From: Novosphingobium sp. 28-62-57
Lineage (GTDB): Bacteria; Pseudomonadota; Alphaproteobacteria; Sphingomonadales; Sphingomonadaceae
DNA: 64,000 nucleotides
Direction of reading: 5' to 3'
NCBI GenBank assembly: GCA_002256985.1
Contig: NCGO01000002.1
Coordinates: 372,001 to 436,000, forward strand
The notes beneath the pieces are model-generated. The model did no database searches, was not told where the DNA came from, and was given only the letters and a program-made list of their open reading frames with translations. Positions 26,822 through 34,552 of the stretch are shown piece after piece (within the stretch, counting starts at the first letter, position 1; each line of letters begins with the position of its first letter). The position numbers were made by a program, and so were the translations under genes.

Positions 26822-27481
26822 TCAGCCAAGGGCCTTCAGCGCTGCAATATTTGCGGCATATTGCGACGGGCCGCCTTTGAACGAGGCGGTTCCGGCCACC
26901 AGCACATCGGCCCCGGCATCAACGCAGGAGCGGATCGTGGTGGTATCGACGCCGCCATCAACCTCAAGATGGATATCGCGGCCCGACTTGTCGATCATCT
27001 TGCGCACCGCTTCGATCTTGCGCAGCTGGCTGGAGATGAAGCTTTGCCCGCCAAAGCCGGGGTTCACGCTCATGATCAGGACCAGATCGACATCATCGAT
27101 CAGGTAATCGAGCATCTTGGCAGGGGTTCCCGGATTGAGCGAAACGCCCGCCTTCTTGCCCAGCGCCTTGATGGCCTGAACCGAGCGATGGATATGCGGC
27201 CCGGCCTCGGGATGGACGGTGATGATATCGGCCCCGGCATCGGCAAAGGCTTGCAGGTAGGCATCTACCGGCGAGATCATCAGGTGCACATCAAACGGCT
27301 TGGCTGTGTGCGGGCGCAGCGCTTTTACCACCATCGGGCCAATCGTGATGTTGGGCACGAAATGGCCGTCCATCACATCGATGTGGATCCAGTCTGCGCC
27401 TGCGGCATCGATCGCGCGCACTTCTTCACCCAGGCGGGCAAAATCGGCAGAAAGGATGGATGGCGAGATCAGCGGAGTCAT
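26822..27481 (-). CDS. rpe: Ribulose-phosphate 3-epimerase
   Basis: The 219-aa TIM-barrel enzyme interconverts ribulose-5-phosphate and xylulose-5-phosphate. Signature segments are [30 protein letters not shown] with metal ligands, [11 protein letters not shown] and [10 protein letters not shown]. The ATG at 27481 has AGGATATT upstream. It leads the rpe-heparinase-purH unit. Confidence 0.95.
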   Translation of the reverse strand: MTPLISPSILSADFARLGEEVRAIDAAGADWIHIDVMDGHFVPNITIGPMVVKALRPHTAKPFDVHLMISPVDAYLQAFADAGADIITVHPEAGPHIHRSVQAIKALGKKAGVSLNPGTPAKMLDYLIDDVDLVLIMSVNPGFGGQSFISSQLRKIEAVRKMIDKSGRDIHLEVDGGVDTTTIRSCVDAGADVLVAGTASFKGGPSQYAANIAALKALG

Positions 27482-27802
27482 CTGGCGGCAATATCCTGCA
27501 GGTGGCGGCAGCGATTGCAACGCATTGCTCCTACCCCACACTCTCGCGCTTAGCTTTGGCGAATCGGGTGAACAAGCGGCGTTTGGGCTATTATCCACAC
27601 GGAATGTCCCGGATTGGACGCGCTTTACCGTTGAACGGCGGCTTGCGGCAGGGTTCAGCGATGGTTCACGGCGGGAATCTTACTTAACGGGCCAGAAATA
27701 TGCCGTTATGGCGCGAACAGACGCAGTCGGAACAAAGATGTAATGAACCGGGTTCATCGTCTGCCGGCTCGAAAGACACATCGAAATCGGGGCAATTTGA
27801 AT
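27482..27802. promoter_or_regulatory. Divergent intergenic region with a perfect DnaA box
   Basis: This 321-bp stretch lies between the divergent starts of rpe and the DUF2141 gene. It must hold both promoters, though I cannot assign them. It contains TTATCCACA at 27591-27599, an exact match to the DnaA-box consensus. I noticed no other exact match in the window, including in the putative origin 11 kb away. No gene is visible. Confidence 0.6.
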
Positions 27803-28309
27803 ATGAACACGCCGACACGCCGGCCAATTGGTTTGAAGGCCGCGGCGCTGGCCTTTGCCGTTGCCGCTTCAACGCTGGCTGGTGGTATCCCTGCCGCCAT
27901 GGCCGCTGCGCCCAATTGTGCCGGGCCAAAGAGCGATACGTGGATCAATGTGACCGTCGATGGCGTGCGCAATGGCAACGGCCTGATGGCGGTGACGCTT
28001 TATGCCGATGAACCGCGCAAGTTCCTGGCCAAGAAGGGCTCGCTCTATGTCGGACGGGTTGATGCCGATGCGCCCGAAACCCGCATGTGCCTGTTCGTGC
28101 CCAAACCGGGCGTCTATGCCTTGGCCGTCTATCACGACGAGGATTCGAGCACGAACCTGAAGCGCAGCGGTGTGCTCGGCCTGCCCGAGGAAGGCTTCGG
28201 CTTTTCAAACAACCCGCCGACCATTGCGAGCATTCCCTCGTTCCGGTCCGTGCGGCTGAACATCGCCAAATCGGGCCTGTCGACCCGCATTCACCTCAAG
28301 TATCCATAA
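27803..28309 (+). CDS. DUF2141 periplasmic protein
   Basis: The 168-aa protein has an N-terminal signal peptide (residues ~8-35, cleaved near AAMAAAP). The DUF2141 domain follows, recognised by VTVDGVRNGNGLMAVTLY, GVYALAVYHDEDS and GLPEEGFGFSNNPP. Function is unknown; the fold is probably a beta-sandwich in the periplasm. I chose the ATG at 27803 because it starts the signal peptide. The repeat element at 28322 begins 12 bp after the stop. Confidence 0.85.
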   Translation: MNTPTRRPIGLKAAALAFAVAASTLAGGIPAAMAAAPNCAGPKSDTWINVTVDGVRNGNGLMAVTLYADEPRKFLAKKGSLYVGRVDADAPETRMCLFVPKPGVYALAVYHDEDSSTNLKRSGVLGLPEEGFGFSNNPPTIASIPSFRSVRLNIAKSGLSTRIHLKYP

Positions 28310-28321
28310 GGGCAGAGCAGA

Positions 28322-28485
28322 AAAAAGTTTTCGCGCAGAGTTCGCAGTGGAAGCAGAGACGTAGAGAGTGAGCGCTGGGCCGACAGGTTGCTGATCCCAA
28401 TGTCGCTGCGGAAAACGCAACATCCTGATTCTTGAAACGGCTTTGCCGCACATCCAACCTCTCTGCGCCTCTGCGCGAAACCTTT
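28322..28485. repeat. MITE-like inverted-repeat element, copy B
   Basis: The ends (AAAAGTTTTCGCGCAGAG and CTCTGCGCGAAACCTTT) mirror those of copy A. The interior shares GCGCT(T/G)GGCCG after the left arm and ATTCTTGAAACGGCTTTGCC before the right arm. It is non-coding, about 164 bp, and sits between the DUF2141 gene and the first nucleotidyltransferase, both ending toward it. Confidence 0.85.
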
Positions 28486-28556
28486 GTCCTTGATAGAGGT
28501 GCAGGTTTTAAGAAGTGAGCAGGCTGGCCGCCGTTCAGGGTTTGGAACCCTGCGTC

Positions 28557-29318
28557 CTAAAGACCTTCTGCCGGAACCCCGATTTCGGCAAAGGTCCGGG
28601 CGAGGTGCCAGGGTGCCAGTTCTTCGGCCAGCGCATGAGCGCGGGGATCGTCTACGTCCATCCACCAGGCATCTTCGATGTCCATCGTGGCCGCGCGCCC
28701 TGCATCGGCAAGGCGCTGCATCCCGTCTGACAGGCTGCCGGGCTTGCCATCGGCAATGGCATCGCGAATGGCCAGCGCCAGTTCGGGCGTTGCCAGAAAT
28801 GCCCCGCAATCCACAGCATCGTAAGGCGTGATGGTCTTGCCGATGGCGGTGATGCGGCCTTCGCTGTCCATCCTGACCCATGTGGCATCATCAGGATCGA
28901 CCAGCGGATTATCAACGCGGCGGTCAATCGCCAGCGTGACGCCGCGGGTTGGCCGGTCTTCGAGCATCAGCCGGGCCAGAATATCGGCATCGAACATATG
29001 GTCGGCCATCATCAGCAGGTAGTTGCCATCGCAGCGCGTGGCCCCGGCCATGACCGAATAGCCATTGGGCGTGGACCAGTTGGTCAGCCTCACCGGCACG
29101 ATTTCCACCCCGGCCCGCAGCGAGAGATCCGCCAGAAAGGCTTCGAGCATCTCGGCATGGTGCCCGGTGACCACGACCACGCGGGTTATGCCTGCCAGCA
29201 TGGCCTGACGTATGCCGATTTCGATCAACGGCACGCCCGCAACCGGGGTGAGCGGTTTGGACGGCGATAAGTCGGCAAGGCGACTGCCGAAACCTGCGGC
29301 GATGATCAGGGCATCCAT
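28557..29318 (-). CDS. Inositol-1-phosphate cytidylyltransferase-like nucleotidyltransferase
   Basis: The 253-aa protein has the NTP-transferase signature ALIIAAGFGSRLADLSPSKP at residues 3-22. Further motifs include NGYSVMAGA, MMADHMFDADIL, DDATWVRMD, ITAIGKTITPYDAVDCGAF and a C-terminal WMDVDDP. The ADH, ATW and IGK...DCGAF pattern resembles the cytidylyltransferase half of the thermophile IPCT/DIPPS enzyme, which makes CDP-inositol from inositol-1-phosphate and CTP. The location directly after inositol-3-phosphate synthase supports that. It is the last gene of a leftward group. The substrate remains inference. Confidence 0.75.
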   Translation of the reverse strand: MDALIIAAGFGSRLADLSPSKPLTPVAGVPLIEIGIRQAMLAGITRVVVVTGHHAEMLEAFLADLSLRAGVEIVPVRLTNWSTPNGYSVMAGATRCDGNYLLMMADHMFDADILARLMLEDRPTRGVTLAIDRRVDNPLVDPDDATWVRMDSEGRITAIGKTITPYDAVDCGAFLATPELALAIRDAIADGKPGSLSDGMQRLADAGRAATMDIEDAWWMDVDDPRAHALAEELAPWHLARTFAEIGVPAEGL

Positions 29319-29349
29319 GACGGCGCTCCGGGTAACGGTTTCGCTGGCA

Positions 29350-29388
29350 AAAGAAAAGGGCTGACCAGACATTCGTCCGGTCAGCCCT
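29350..29388 (-). terminator. Terminator after inositol-3-phosphate synthase
   Basis: On the minus strand GGGCTGACC pairs perfectly with GGTCAGCCC (plus-strand 29358-29366 and 29379-29387), followed by TTTTCTTTT. It lies 26 bp past the ino1 stop and before the downstream nucleotidyltransferase, so it may partly uncouple the two genes. Confidence 0.82.
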
Positions 29389-29413
29389 GGTTCTTCAGGT
29401 CAACAAGCGGTGC

Positions 29414-30514
29414 TTATTCGGCAGCCAGCTTTTCGACCGAGGCGTATTCATCAACCATCTGCGCAGCAACATCATCGTTGAACTGCTGCGGCGGGTGCTT
29501 GCAGAAGTAGGCCGACGGGCCGATCAGCGCGCCGCCTTCACCACGATCCAGCGCAACCTTGCAGCAACGGATCGCATCCATCACGCAAGCGGCCGAGTTC
29601 GGGCTGTCTTCCACCGAGAGGCGCAGTTCGAGGTTCATGGGAACATTGCCCCACTGCTGGCCTTCCATGCGGATGAAGCACAGCTTGTTGTCCTTCTGCC
29701 ATGGCACATAGTCCGAAGGGCCAACGTGGATGTTTTCATCGGCCAGACGCGTGGCAAGCATGGCCTGCACGGCTTCAGTCTTCGATTCCTTCTTGCTGCC
29801 CAGACGCTGACGATCGAGCATGTTCATGAAATCGGTGTTGCCGCCGGTGTTCAGCTGGTACGTGCGCTCAACATTCACGCCGCGCGCTGCGAACAGGCTG
29901 GACAGGACGCGGTGGACGATCGTGGCGCCAACCTGGGCCTTGATATCGTCACCCACGATCGGGATGCGCTTTTCGCGGAACTTCGCTTCCCATTCCGGCG
30001 TCGAAGCGATGAACACGGGCATGCAGTTGACGACGGCAACGCCGGCTTCAAGCGCACATTCCATGTAGAATTCAGTGGCTTCCTGCGACCCGACGGGGAG
30101 GAAGTTGAGCAGCACTTCTGCGCCCGAATCCTTCAGAGCCTTGACGATGGTTTCCTGCGTGGCTTCGGCTTCATCAGCAACGATAAAGCCCTTTTCACCG
30201 ACCGACGTCATGTGCGCGGCAACGCCATCGGACACGCGGCCCATGATGACCTTTGCGCCGGTCATCGGCACATTGGCCTGAAACACGGTGGTGTTGTTGG
30301 GGGCTGCGAAGATGGCTTCGGCAATGTCCTTGCCAACCTTGCGCGCATCGACATCGACGCCGAGCACGAAATCGACGTCCCCTGCACCATATCCGCCAAT
30401 ACGGTCGTGGATGAGGCCCTGCGACGAATTGTTGTTGCGGTAATAGGCAACGCCCTGCACCAGCGAGCTAGCGCAGTTGCCCACGCCGATCACGGCGACC
30501 TTGATTGGCTTCAT
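29414..30514 (-). CDS. ino1: Inositol-3-phosphate synthase
   Basis: The 366-aa NAD-dependent enzyme converts glucose-6-phosphate to myo-inositol-3-phosphate (D-numbering). The Rossmann start IKVAVIGVGNCASSLVQG fits, as do GDDIKAQVGATIVHRVLS and QLNTGGNTDFMNML. It is the short form found in actinobacteria, archaea and some proteobacteria rather than the ~500-aa eukaryotic form. The ATG at 30514 has AAGGGATC upstream. It is surrounded by nucleotidyl- and CDP-alcohol transferases, which implies that the product feeds a phospho-inositol compound. Confidence 0.93.
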   Translation of the reverse strand: MKPIKVAVIGVGNCASSLVQGVAYYRNNNSSQGLIHDRIGGYGAGDVDFVLGVDVDARKVGKDIAEAIFAAPNNTTVFQANVPMTGAKVIMGRVSDGVAAHMTSVGEKGFIVADEAEATQETIVKALKDSGAEVLLNFLPVGSQEATEFYMECALEAGVAVVNCMPVFIASTPEWEAKFREKRIPIVGDDIKAQVGATIVHRVLSSLFAARGVNVERTYQLNTGGNTDFMNMLDRQRLGSKKESKTEAVQAMLATRLADENIHVGPSDYVPWQKDNKLCFIRMEGQQWGNVPMNLELRLSVEDSPNSAACVMDAIRCCKVALDRGEGGALIGPSAYFCKHPPQQFNDDVAAQMVDEYASVEKLAAE

Positions 30515-30812
30515 GAATAACGATCCCTTCAGACAGGCGCTTTGACAGCGGCTGTAATCAAACTGACTCAAAATACCGAAATGCTACCGAATGCAAGCCG
30601 ATTCCTCAGTTGGTCACGAGGAATCGAGGAACAGACATGCTGGTTTAGCCCCGCTTGCCTCGTCCAGTCTCCTGCGCCCTCATCCGCAATCTGCTTCCTG
30701 CGCTGCACCAAGGACCAGGCGCGCAGAACACAGCATCTTCCGATGGGACGCGGCCCTTAACCGAAAAATGCCGCATGTGATAGTGCGTTTCCGCAAGGTC
30801 CATCGCATGCTA
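30515..30812. promoter_or_regulatory. 298-bp region upstream of ino1
   Basis: There is no convincing gene. It lies between the HAD gene end and the ino1 start, both leftward, so ino1 probably has its own promoter here. A weak candidate on the minus strand is TTGCAT with TATTTT 15 bp later, at about 30565-30595. I see no strong repeat. Confidence 0.35.
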
Positions 30813-31520
30813 TCAACCGTTTGCGCAAACCGTGGCAAAAACGTCACCAAGTTCAGCAAGGGATGACAGGGTTTTCGTGCCTGGCACGGCTTGTTCAAAA
30901 TCGTCCATCGTGAACGCTTTGGTCAGCAATGCGCAGAACCGCACCCCGGCCGCGGCCGCGATGTGGGCGTCGTTGGGTGAATCTCCGGTGAACAGAAAAT
31001 GCGCGCGGTTTATGCCGAACCGGTTTTCCAGGGCCAGAAAATGCGCTTCCCCCTTGGCAAAGCCGGGATCTTCGGACGTTCTGGCCCGATAGCCCAGCGC
31101 GCAGTCCACTGGCCAGTCTTCCGAAAGGCGGTCAACATAGGCTTCCAGATTGTTCGACGAAATCGCAACCTTCAGGCCCTGCGCGCGCCAATCGGCCAGC
31201 AATTCTGCGGTGGCGGCCGGAAGCGCGATACCTGTCAGATATCCGTCCTTCCACGCTTCAAACTGCTCTGCCACCGGGTCCGTCTGCGCGCCGGGATAAA
31301 GTTGCCGCAGCTGCCGCTCGAACGGCAGGCCAGAGGTGGCAAAATAGGCGCGCCGGGCATCGGCCAGCGGTGTGCCAAAGGCTTGCGCCATCAGCTCTGC
31401 GGCCTTGTCGGCATAGTCCTCCATGGTTGGCACGAGCGTGCCATCCAGATCGAACACCAGCACCTTGATATGGGCAGGAGCTTGCTTCCTTGCGCGCGGC
31501 GGCGCGCCGTGATCGATCAC
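30813..31520 (-). CDS. HAD-superfamily phosphatase
   Basis: The 235-aa hydrolase has the catalytic loop VLVFDLDGTLVPT (nucleophile and acid Asp at DLD), motif II AISSNN and motif IV FTGDSPNDAHIAAAAG. The cap between motifs I and II is helical, as in subfamily I phosphatases. The start is a GTG at 31520 overlapping the upstream nucleotidyltransferase stop (GTGA). In its setting it could remove the phosphate left after CDP-inositol transfer, as DIPP phosphatase does in thermophiles, or act on another sugar phosphate; this is inference. Confidence 0.82.
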   Translation of the reverse strand: MIDHGAPPRARKQAPAHIKVLVFDLDGTLVPTMEDYADKAAELMAQAFGTPLADARRAYFATSGLPFERQLRQLYPGAQTDPVAEQFEAWKDGYLTGIALPAATAELLADWRAQGLKVAISSNNLEAYVDRLSEDWPVDCALGYRARTSEDPGFAKGEAHFLALENRFGINRAHFLFTGDSPNDAHIAAAAGVRFCALLTKAFTMDDFEQAVPGTKTLSSLAELGDVFATVCANG

Positions 31521-32251
31521 GCAGCCAGACTTTCGCGCGCCACGGCCAGATCTTCGGGCGTATCCACTTCGAACCACACCAGCCCCGACAGCCAGCAGAC
31601 TTTAGGAGAGAGGTCACTTTGGCCCGCGCGCGACGCAGTCCGGGCAAGCTCATCGAGCACCATTTCAACCGATGCTGTTGCCAGATCGCTATGGGCATTC
31701 ACCCGATCAAAGGCGCTCCAATAGCCGTCCGTCGCGCTTTGTGTGACACATGTCGTGCCGATGTAGGCCCCGTCATATTTCGGCAGAGTCTTGGAAATGG
31801 CCATCAGGTGACCGTTTATTTCGATCACTTTCATCTCATCAGACAGAACCGGACGCTCGCGTTCGCAAGCGATACCGATGCCATCGCTTACGACTGCGAA
31901 ATGGCGGGTATACATGTCGACCGGGAAAAGGTGGTCTGCATTGGTGAGGATGAACGCTTCTGTCCCGATCAGCGCGCGCGCAGCCCCCAGCGATGTCAGA
32001 TTGCCAGCCTCAAGCTGCGGATTGCGCACGGTTTGTACCGGAGCACCAGACCAGTGTGTGGCAATATGATCCTCAACAAGGTCTGCGCGGTAGCCGGTGA
32101 CCACGACGATCCGATCGACCACGGCCAGCAGCGCATCGATCGCAAAATCGAGACACGTTCTTCCGGCCACGCCGATCAGAGGTTTGGGCAGGGCTTCCGT
32201 TTCAACCCCAAGCCTGCTTCCGCGGCCCGCAGCCAGGATGACGCCAATCAT
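31517..32251 (-). CDS. NTP transferase, LicC/MobA-like cytidylyltransferase
   Basis: The 244-aa protein begins with GVILAAGRGSRLG and contains LPKPLIGVAG, RNPQLEAGNLTSLGAAR and ILTNADHLFP. It ends with WFEVDTPEDLAVARE. The layout matches small nucleotidyltransferases that activate phospho-alcohols or sugar phosphates with CTP, such as phosphocholine or aminoethylphosphonate cytidylyltransferases. It is translationally coupled to the HAD gene and lies 103 bp after the CDP-alcohol transferase. It probably supplies a second CDP-activated headgroup; the substrate is unknown. Confidence 0.75.
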   Translation of the reverse strand: MIGVILAAGRGSRLGVETEALPKPLIGVAGRTCLDFAIDALLAVVDRIVVVTGYRADLVEDHIATHWSGAPVQTVRNPQLEAGNLTSLGAARALIGTEAFILTNADHLFPVDMYTRHFAVVSDGIGIACERERPVLSDEMKVIEINGHLMAISKTLPKYDGAYIGTTCVTQSATDGYWSAFDRVNAHSDLATASVEMVLDELARTASRAGQSDLSPKVCWLSGLVWFEVDTPEDLAVARESLAA

Positions 32252-32354
32252 TCGTTTCTCGGTTCCCGGTTACAGAACTGTTACTACCCAATTTGGGGTA
32301 ACCAACGGGATCGTGCAAGAGGGGGACCGATTGAGGCTGGTCTTTACGCTTTTG

Positions 32355-33497
32355 TCACAACTGGCGCATGTGCGGCGGCAACAGCAATCCTTCGCCGTCT
32401 GCAGCGATCAGCGGCGCACACCATGCCACCGCGCCAAGCCAGATGCACAGGCCGCCCAGCAGCATTCCGGGGATCAGCCATGCCAGGCCCGACAGGCACA
32501 GGCAGCACGCGAGCAGCACATAGACATCGCGTTTGAACAGGCGTTCGAGCGTGAGCGTGACTTTCTGCAGCGTGGGGCGGCCTTCAAGCCGGTTCGTCAG
32601 CGCCGCGCGCAGCACATCGAAGCTGCCCCGCTTTGGCCCCATGCGCACCAGCACGCTCATTGCGCCAATACCGCACACCAGCAGCGCCACGCAGGCCAAT
32701 CCGATCCACGCATAGCCAAGGCCATAAGTGCCGACCACGCCGATCATCAGGCCGATCACGAAGCCAAGGTTGGCCACCATATCGCAGGCCGTATCCAGCA
32801 GCGCCCCGCGCCGGCTCATCGACCATGAAACGCGCGCGATATCGCCATCGACGCAATCGGTGATCGACACCACCTGAAACAGCACGCCGCCCAGCGCCAG
32901 CCAACCATAACTGCCCTGGGCAAGGACCACCGCCATGACTGCGGCCAGCAGCAGCGTGAACCACGTGATCGGATCCGGGCCGATGCCCAGCTTCATCGCC
33001 AGCGCCGACATGCGGAACGAGATCGGGCGGTTGATCCAGCGGCCGACCGGCCCTTCGGTGGGCTTCAGCGTGGCGTGTAGCAAGGCCATGACCGTGGCCC
33101 TTTCGGTGTCTTCGCGCACAAGACGCGGATCACCGCGCGCAAGCACCAGCGCGGGTTCTGCGGCCAAAGCTTCGAGCGCGGCTTTGGTCGGCAAGGCATC
33201 GCCGGGGAGCAGGGCCGTGCCTGCTGGCAAGTCTGCGGCAGACGGCAGGACGGTGACTTTGGGCAATGGGCGCGCGCGCAGGGCAAAGCTTTTGCGCCAG
33301 TCTTCATCAATCGGCTCTTCATCAATCGGCTCTTCATCAACCGGCTGATCGGCGATGATGAAGATGGCTTGTGCGCCTGCCACATCGGCCAGAATAACGC
33401 CGCGCGCAATTCCGGTAATGCCGCCAATCCGGCGTCGCAGAAAGGAACTTGCTGGAATTGCGACGAAAAACGGATTGCTCAAGTGCGTTTGCCCCAT
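32355..33497 (-). CDS. CDP-alcohol phosphatidyltransferase with N-terminal extension (DIPPS-like)
   Basis: The 380-aa protein has a soluble N-terminal region (1-~165), then a connector (ATLKPTEGPVGRWINRPIS) and a membrane CDP-alcohol transferase domain. The motif DCVDGDIAR...GALLDTACD (DGxxAR(x)8Gx3Dx3D) is intact, with about six membrane segments. The connector and NRPIS motif resemble the thermophile enzyme that joins CDP-inositol to inositol-phosphate. A 15-bp repeat (33301-33345, three units) encodes PVDEE-PIDEE-PIDED in the extension. The ATG at 33497 is chosen because sequence upstream is antisense to the divergent transferase at 33582. Confidence 0.82.
   Translation of the reverse strand: MGQTHLSNPFFVAIPASSFLRRRIGGITGIARGVILADVAGAQAIFIIADQPVDEEPIDEEPIDEDWRKSFALRARPLPKVTVLPSAADLPAGTALLPGDALPTKAALEALAAEPALVLARGDPRLVREDTERATVMALLHATLKPTEGPVGRWINRPISFRMSALAMKLGIGPDPITWFTLLLAAVMAVVLAQGSYGWLALGGVLFQVVSITDCVDGDIARVSWSMSRRGALLDTACDMVANLGFVIGLMIGVVGTYGLGYAWIGLACVALLVCGIGAMSVLVRMGPKRGSFDVLRAALTNRLEGRPTLQKVTLTLERLFKRDVYVLLACCLCLSGLAWLIPGMLLGGLCIWLGAVAWCAPLIAADGEGLLLPPHMRQL
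33301..33345. repeat. In-frame 15-bp tandem repeat, three units
   Basis: Three adjacent units of TCTTCATCAATCGGC occur; the first two are identical and the third has one base change. They encode an acidic pentapeptide (P-V/I-D-E-E/D) on the minus strand within the CDP-alcohol transferase. Copy number could vary without frameshift. Confidence 0.95.
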
Positions 33498-33581
33498 ACC
33501 GTGCGTCGCAGGCTCTTTCCACGCCCTATAGACCCGGCTACCGGTTGCGCCAAGTCGGCTTCCAGAAGAGGGATTGCAAGG

Positions 33582-34550
33582 GTGAACGTGGCAAAACGGG
33601 TAGGGACGATCGAGCGCCCAAAACGCCCGCGTGAATTGCAGGACGGCCTGAACTATCACCTTTACCACCCGCTGGCATGGCGTCTGGCGCGCGCGCTGGC
33701 GCATACGCCGCTGACGCCCAACATGGTCTCGGTATTCGGCGGCTTGCTCGTCGTGGCGGCAGGCGTGGTCTATTTCAACATGGATGCCACTGGCGGCACT
33801 TGGGCGCTGGGCTGGCCATGGGGCGCGCTGCTGGGGCTGGTGCTGCACATGAGCTGGCACGTGGTTGACGGGGCCGATGGTGATCTGGCGCGGATCACCG
33901 GCAAGACCAGCCCGATTGGCGAAATGGTTGACGGCATTTGCGATTATCTCAGCCATATCGTGCTTTATGTGCTGCTGGCCTTCGTGCTGACCCGGCAGAT
34001 TGGTGCAGGCGCGGCCTGGGCCTGGACGCTGGCGGCAGGGGCCAGCCACATCGTGCAATCGAACCATGTCGAAGTGCAGCGCCGGTTCTACCAATACTGG
34101 ACCTATGGCGTGCCCTGGCTGAACAATGCGAAGGACAATGGCGCGGGCCTGTTCGGATCGGGCGGACTGTTTGCGCGGCTGTTTGAACCGATTGCGCGGG
34201 CCTATCTGCGCCTTGCTGCCGGGATGACGCCGCATGCCCGCCAAATTGACGCTGCTGTGGGCGCGGCGATGGCATCGGGCGATGATGGCAGACTGGCCGC
34301 AATCCGGGCCGAAGTGGCGCGCGAACAAAAGCCGCTGCTCGATTTCCTGAAGCTGCTTGGCCCCAATCCGCGCGCTATCGTGCTGGGCCTTGCGATGCTT
34401 GCGGGCAGCCCGGTGTGGTATTTCTTCTATCAGGCCGTGGTGCTCAACGTGCTGCTGATCATCTCGGTCCAGCTGCACAACCGCGCGGCGATGGCCACGG
34501 CCTCACGGCTGGATGGCCCGCCCCCTCCGGGTTCCCCGGCGTTTAGTTGA
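33582..34550 (+). CDS. CDP-alcohol phosphatidyltransferase family membrane protein
   Basis: The 322-aa protein carries the CDP-alcohol transferase motif DGADGDLARITGKTSPIG followed by EMVDGICDYLSH, which matches the required DGxxAR, G and two Asp positions. It has about six hydrophobic segments. A helical amphipathic segment lies between the second and third segment groups (EVQRRFYQYWTYG). It moves a phospho-alcohol from a CDP-linked donor to a hydroxyl acceptor. The GTG at 33582 is preceded by AGAGGGAT. It is divergent from the DIPPS-like gene (84 bp apart) and convergent with the MFS gene. Donor and acceptor are unknown. Confidence 0.8.
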   Translation: MNVAKRVGTIERPKRPRELQDGLNYHLYHPLAWRLARALAHTPLTPNMVSVFGGLLVVAAGVVYFNMDATGGTWALGWPWGALLGLVLHMSWHVVDGADGDLARITGKTSPIGEMVDGICDYLSHIVLYVLLAFVLTRQIGAGAAWAWTLAAGASHIVQSNHVEVQRRFYQYWTYGVPWLNNAKDNGAGLFGSGGLFARLFEPIARAYLRLAAGMTPHARQIDAAVGAAMASGDDGRLAAIRAEVAREQKPLLDFLKLLGPNPRAIVLGLAMLAGSPVWYFFYQAVVLNVLLIISVQLHNRAAMATASRLDGPPPPGSPAFS

Positions 34551-34552
34551 AG

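Noticed and set aside
27591-27599. The perfect DnaA box as a sign of a second replication origin.
   Set aside because: It is isolated, without an AT-rich unwinding region or clustered boxes, and the flanking genes do not match an origin neighbourhood.
7816-28485. The repeated CTCTGCGC arms looked at first like a CRISPR or direct-repeat array.
   Set aside because: They occur as inverted pairs at dispersed sites with no regular spacers and no cas genes in the window.
28536-28552. Hairpin CAGGGTT/AACCCTG after the first nucleotidyltransferase as its terminator.
   Set aside because: The stem is only 7 bp and no T-tract follows on the minus strand, so I did not annotate it as a terminator.
33498-34478. 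A long leftward open frame continues upstream of the DIPPS-like gene to 34478 (707 codons in total).
   Set aside because: The upstream part is antisense to the CDP-alcohol transferase at 33582-34550, has no family features, and is His/Gln/Arg-rich as expected for a shadow frame.
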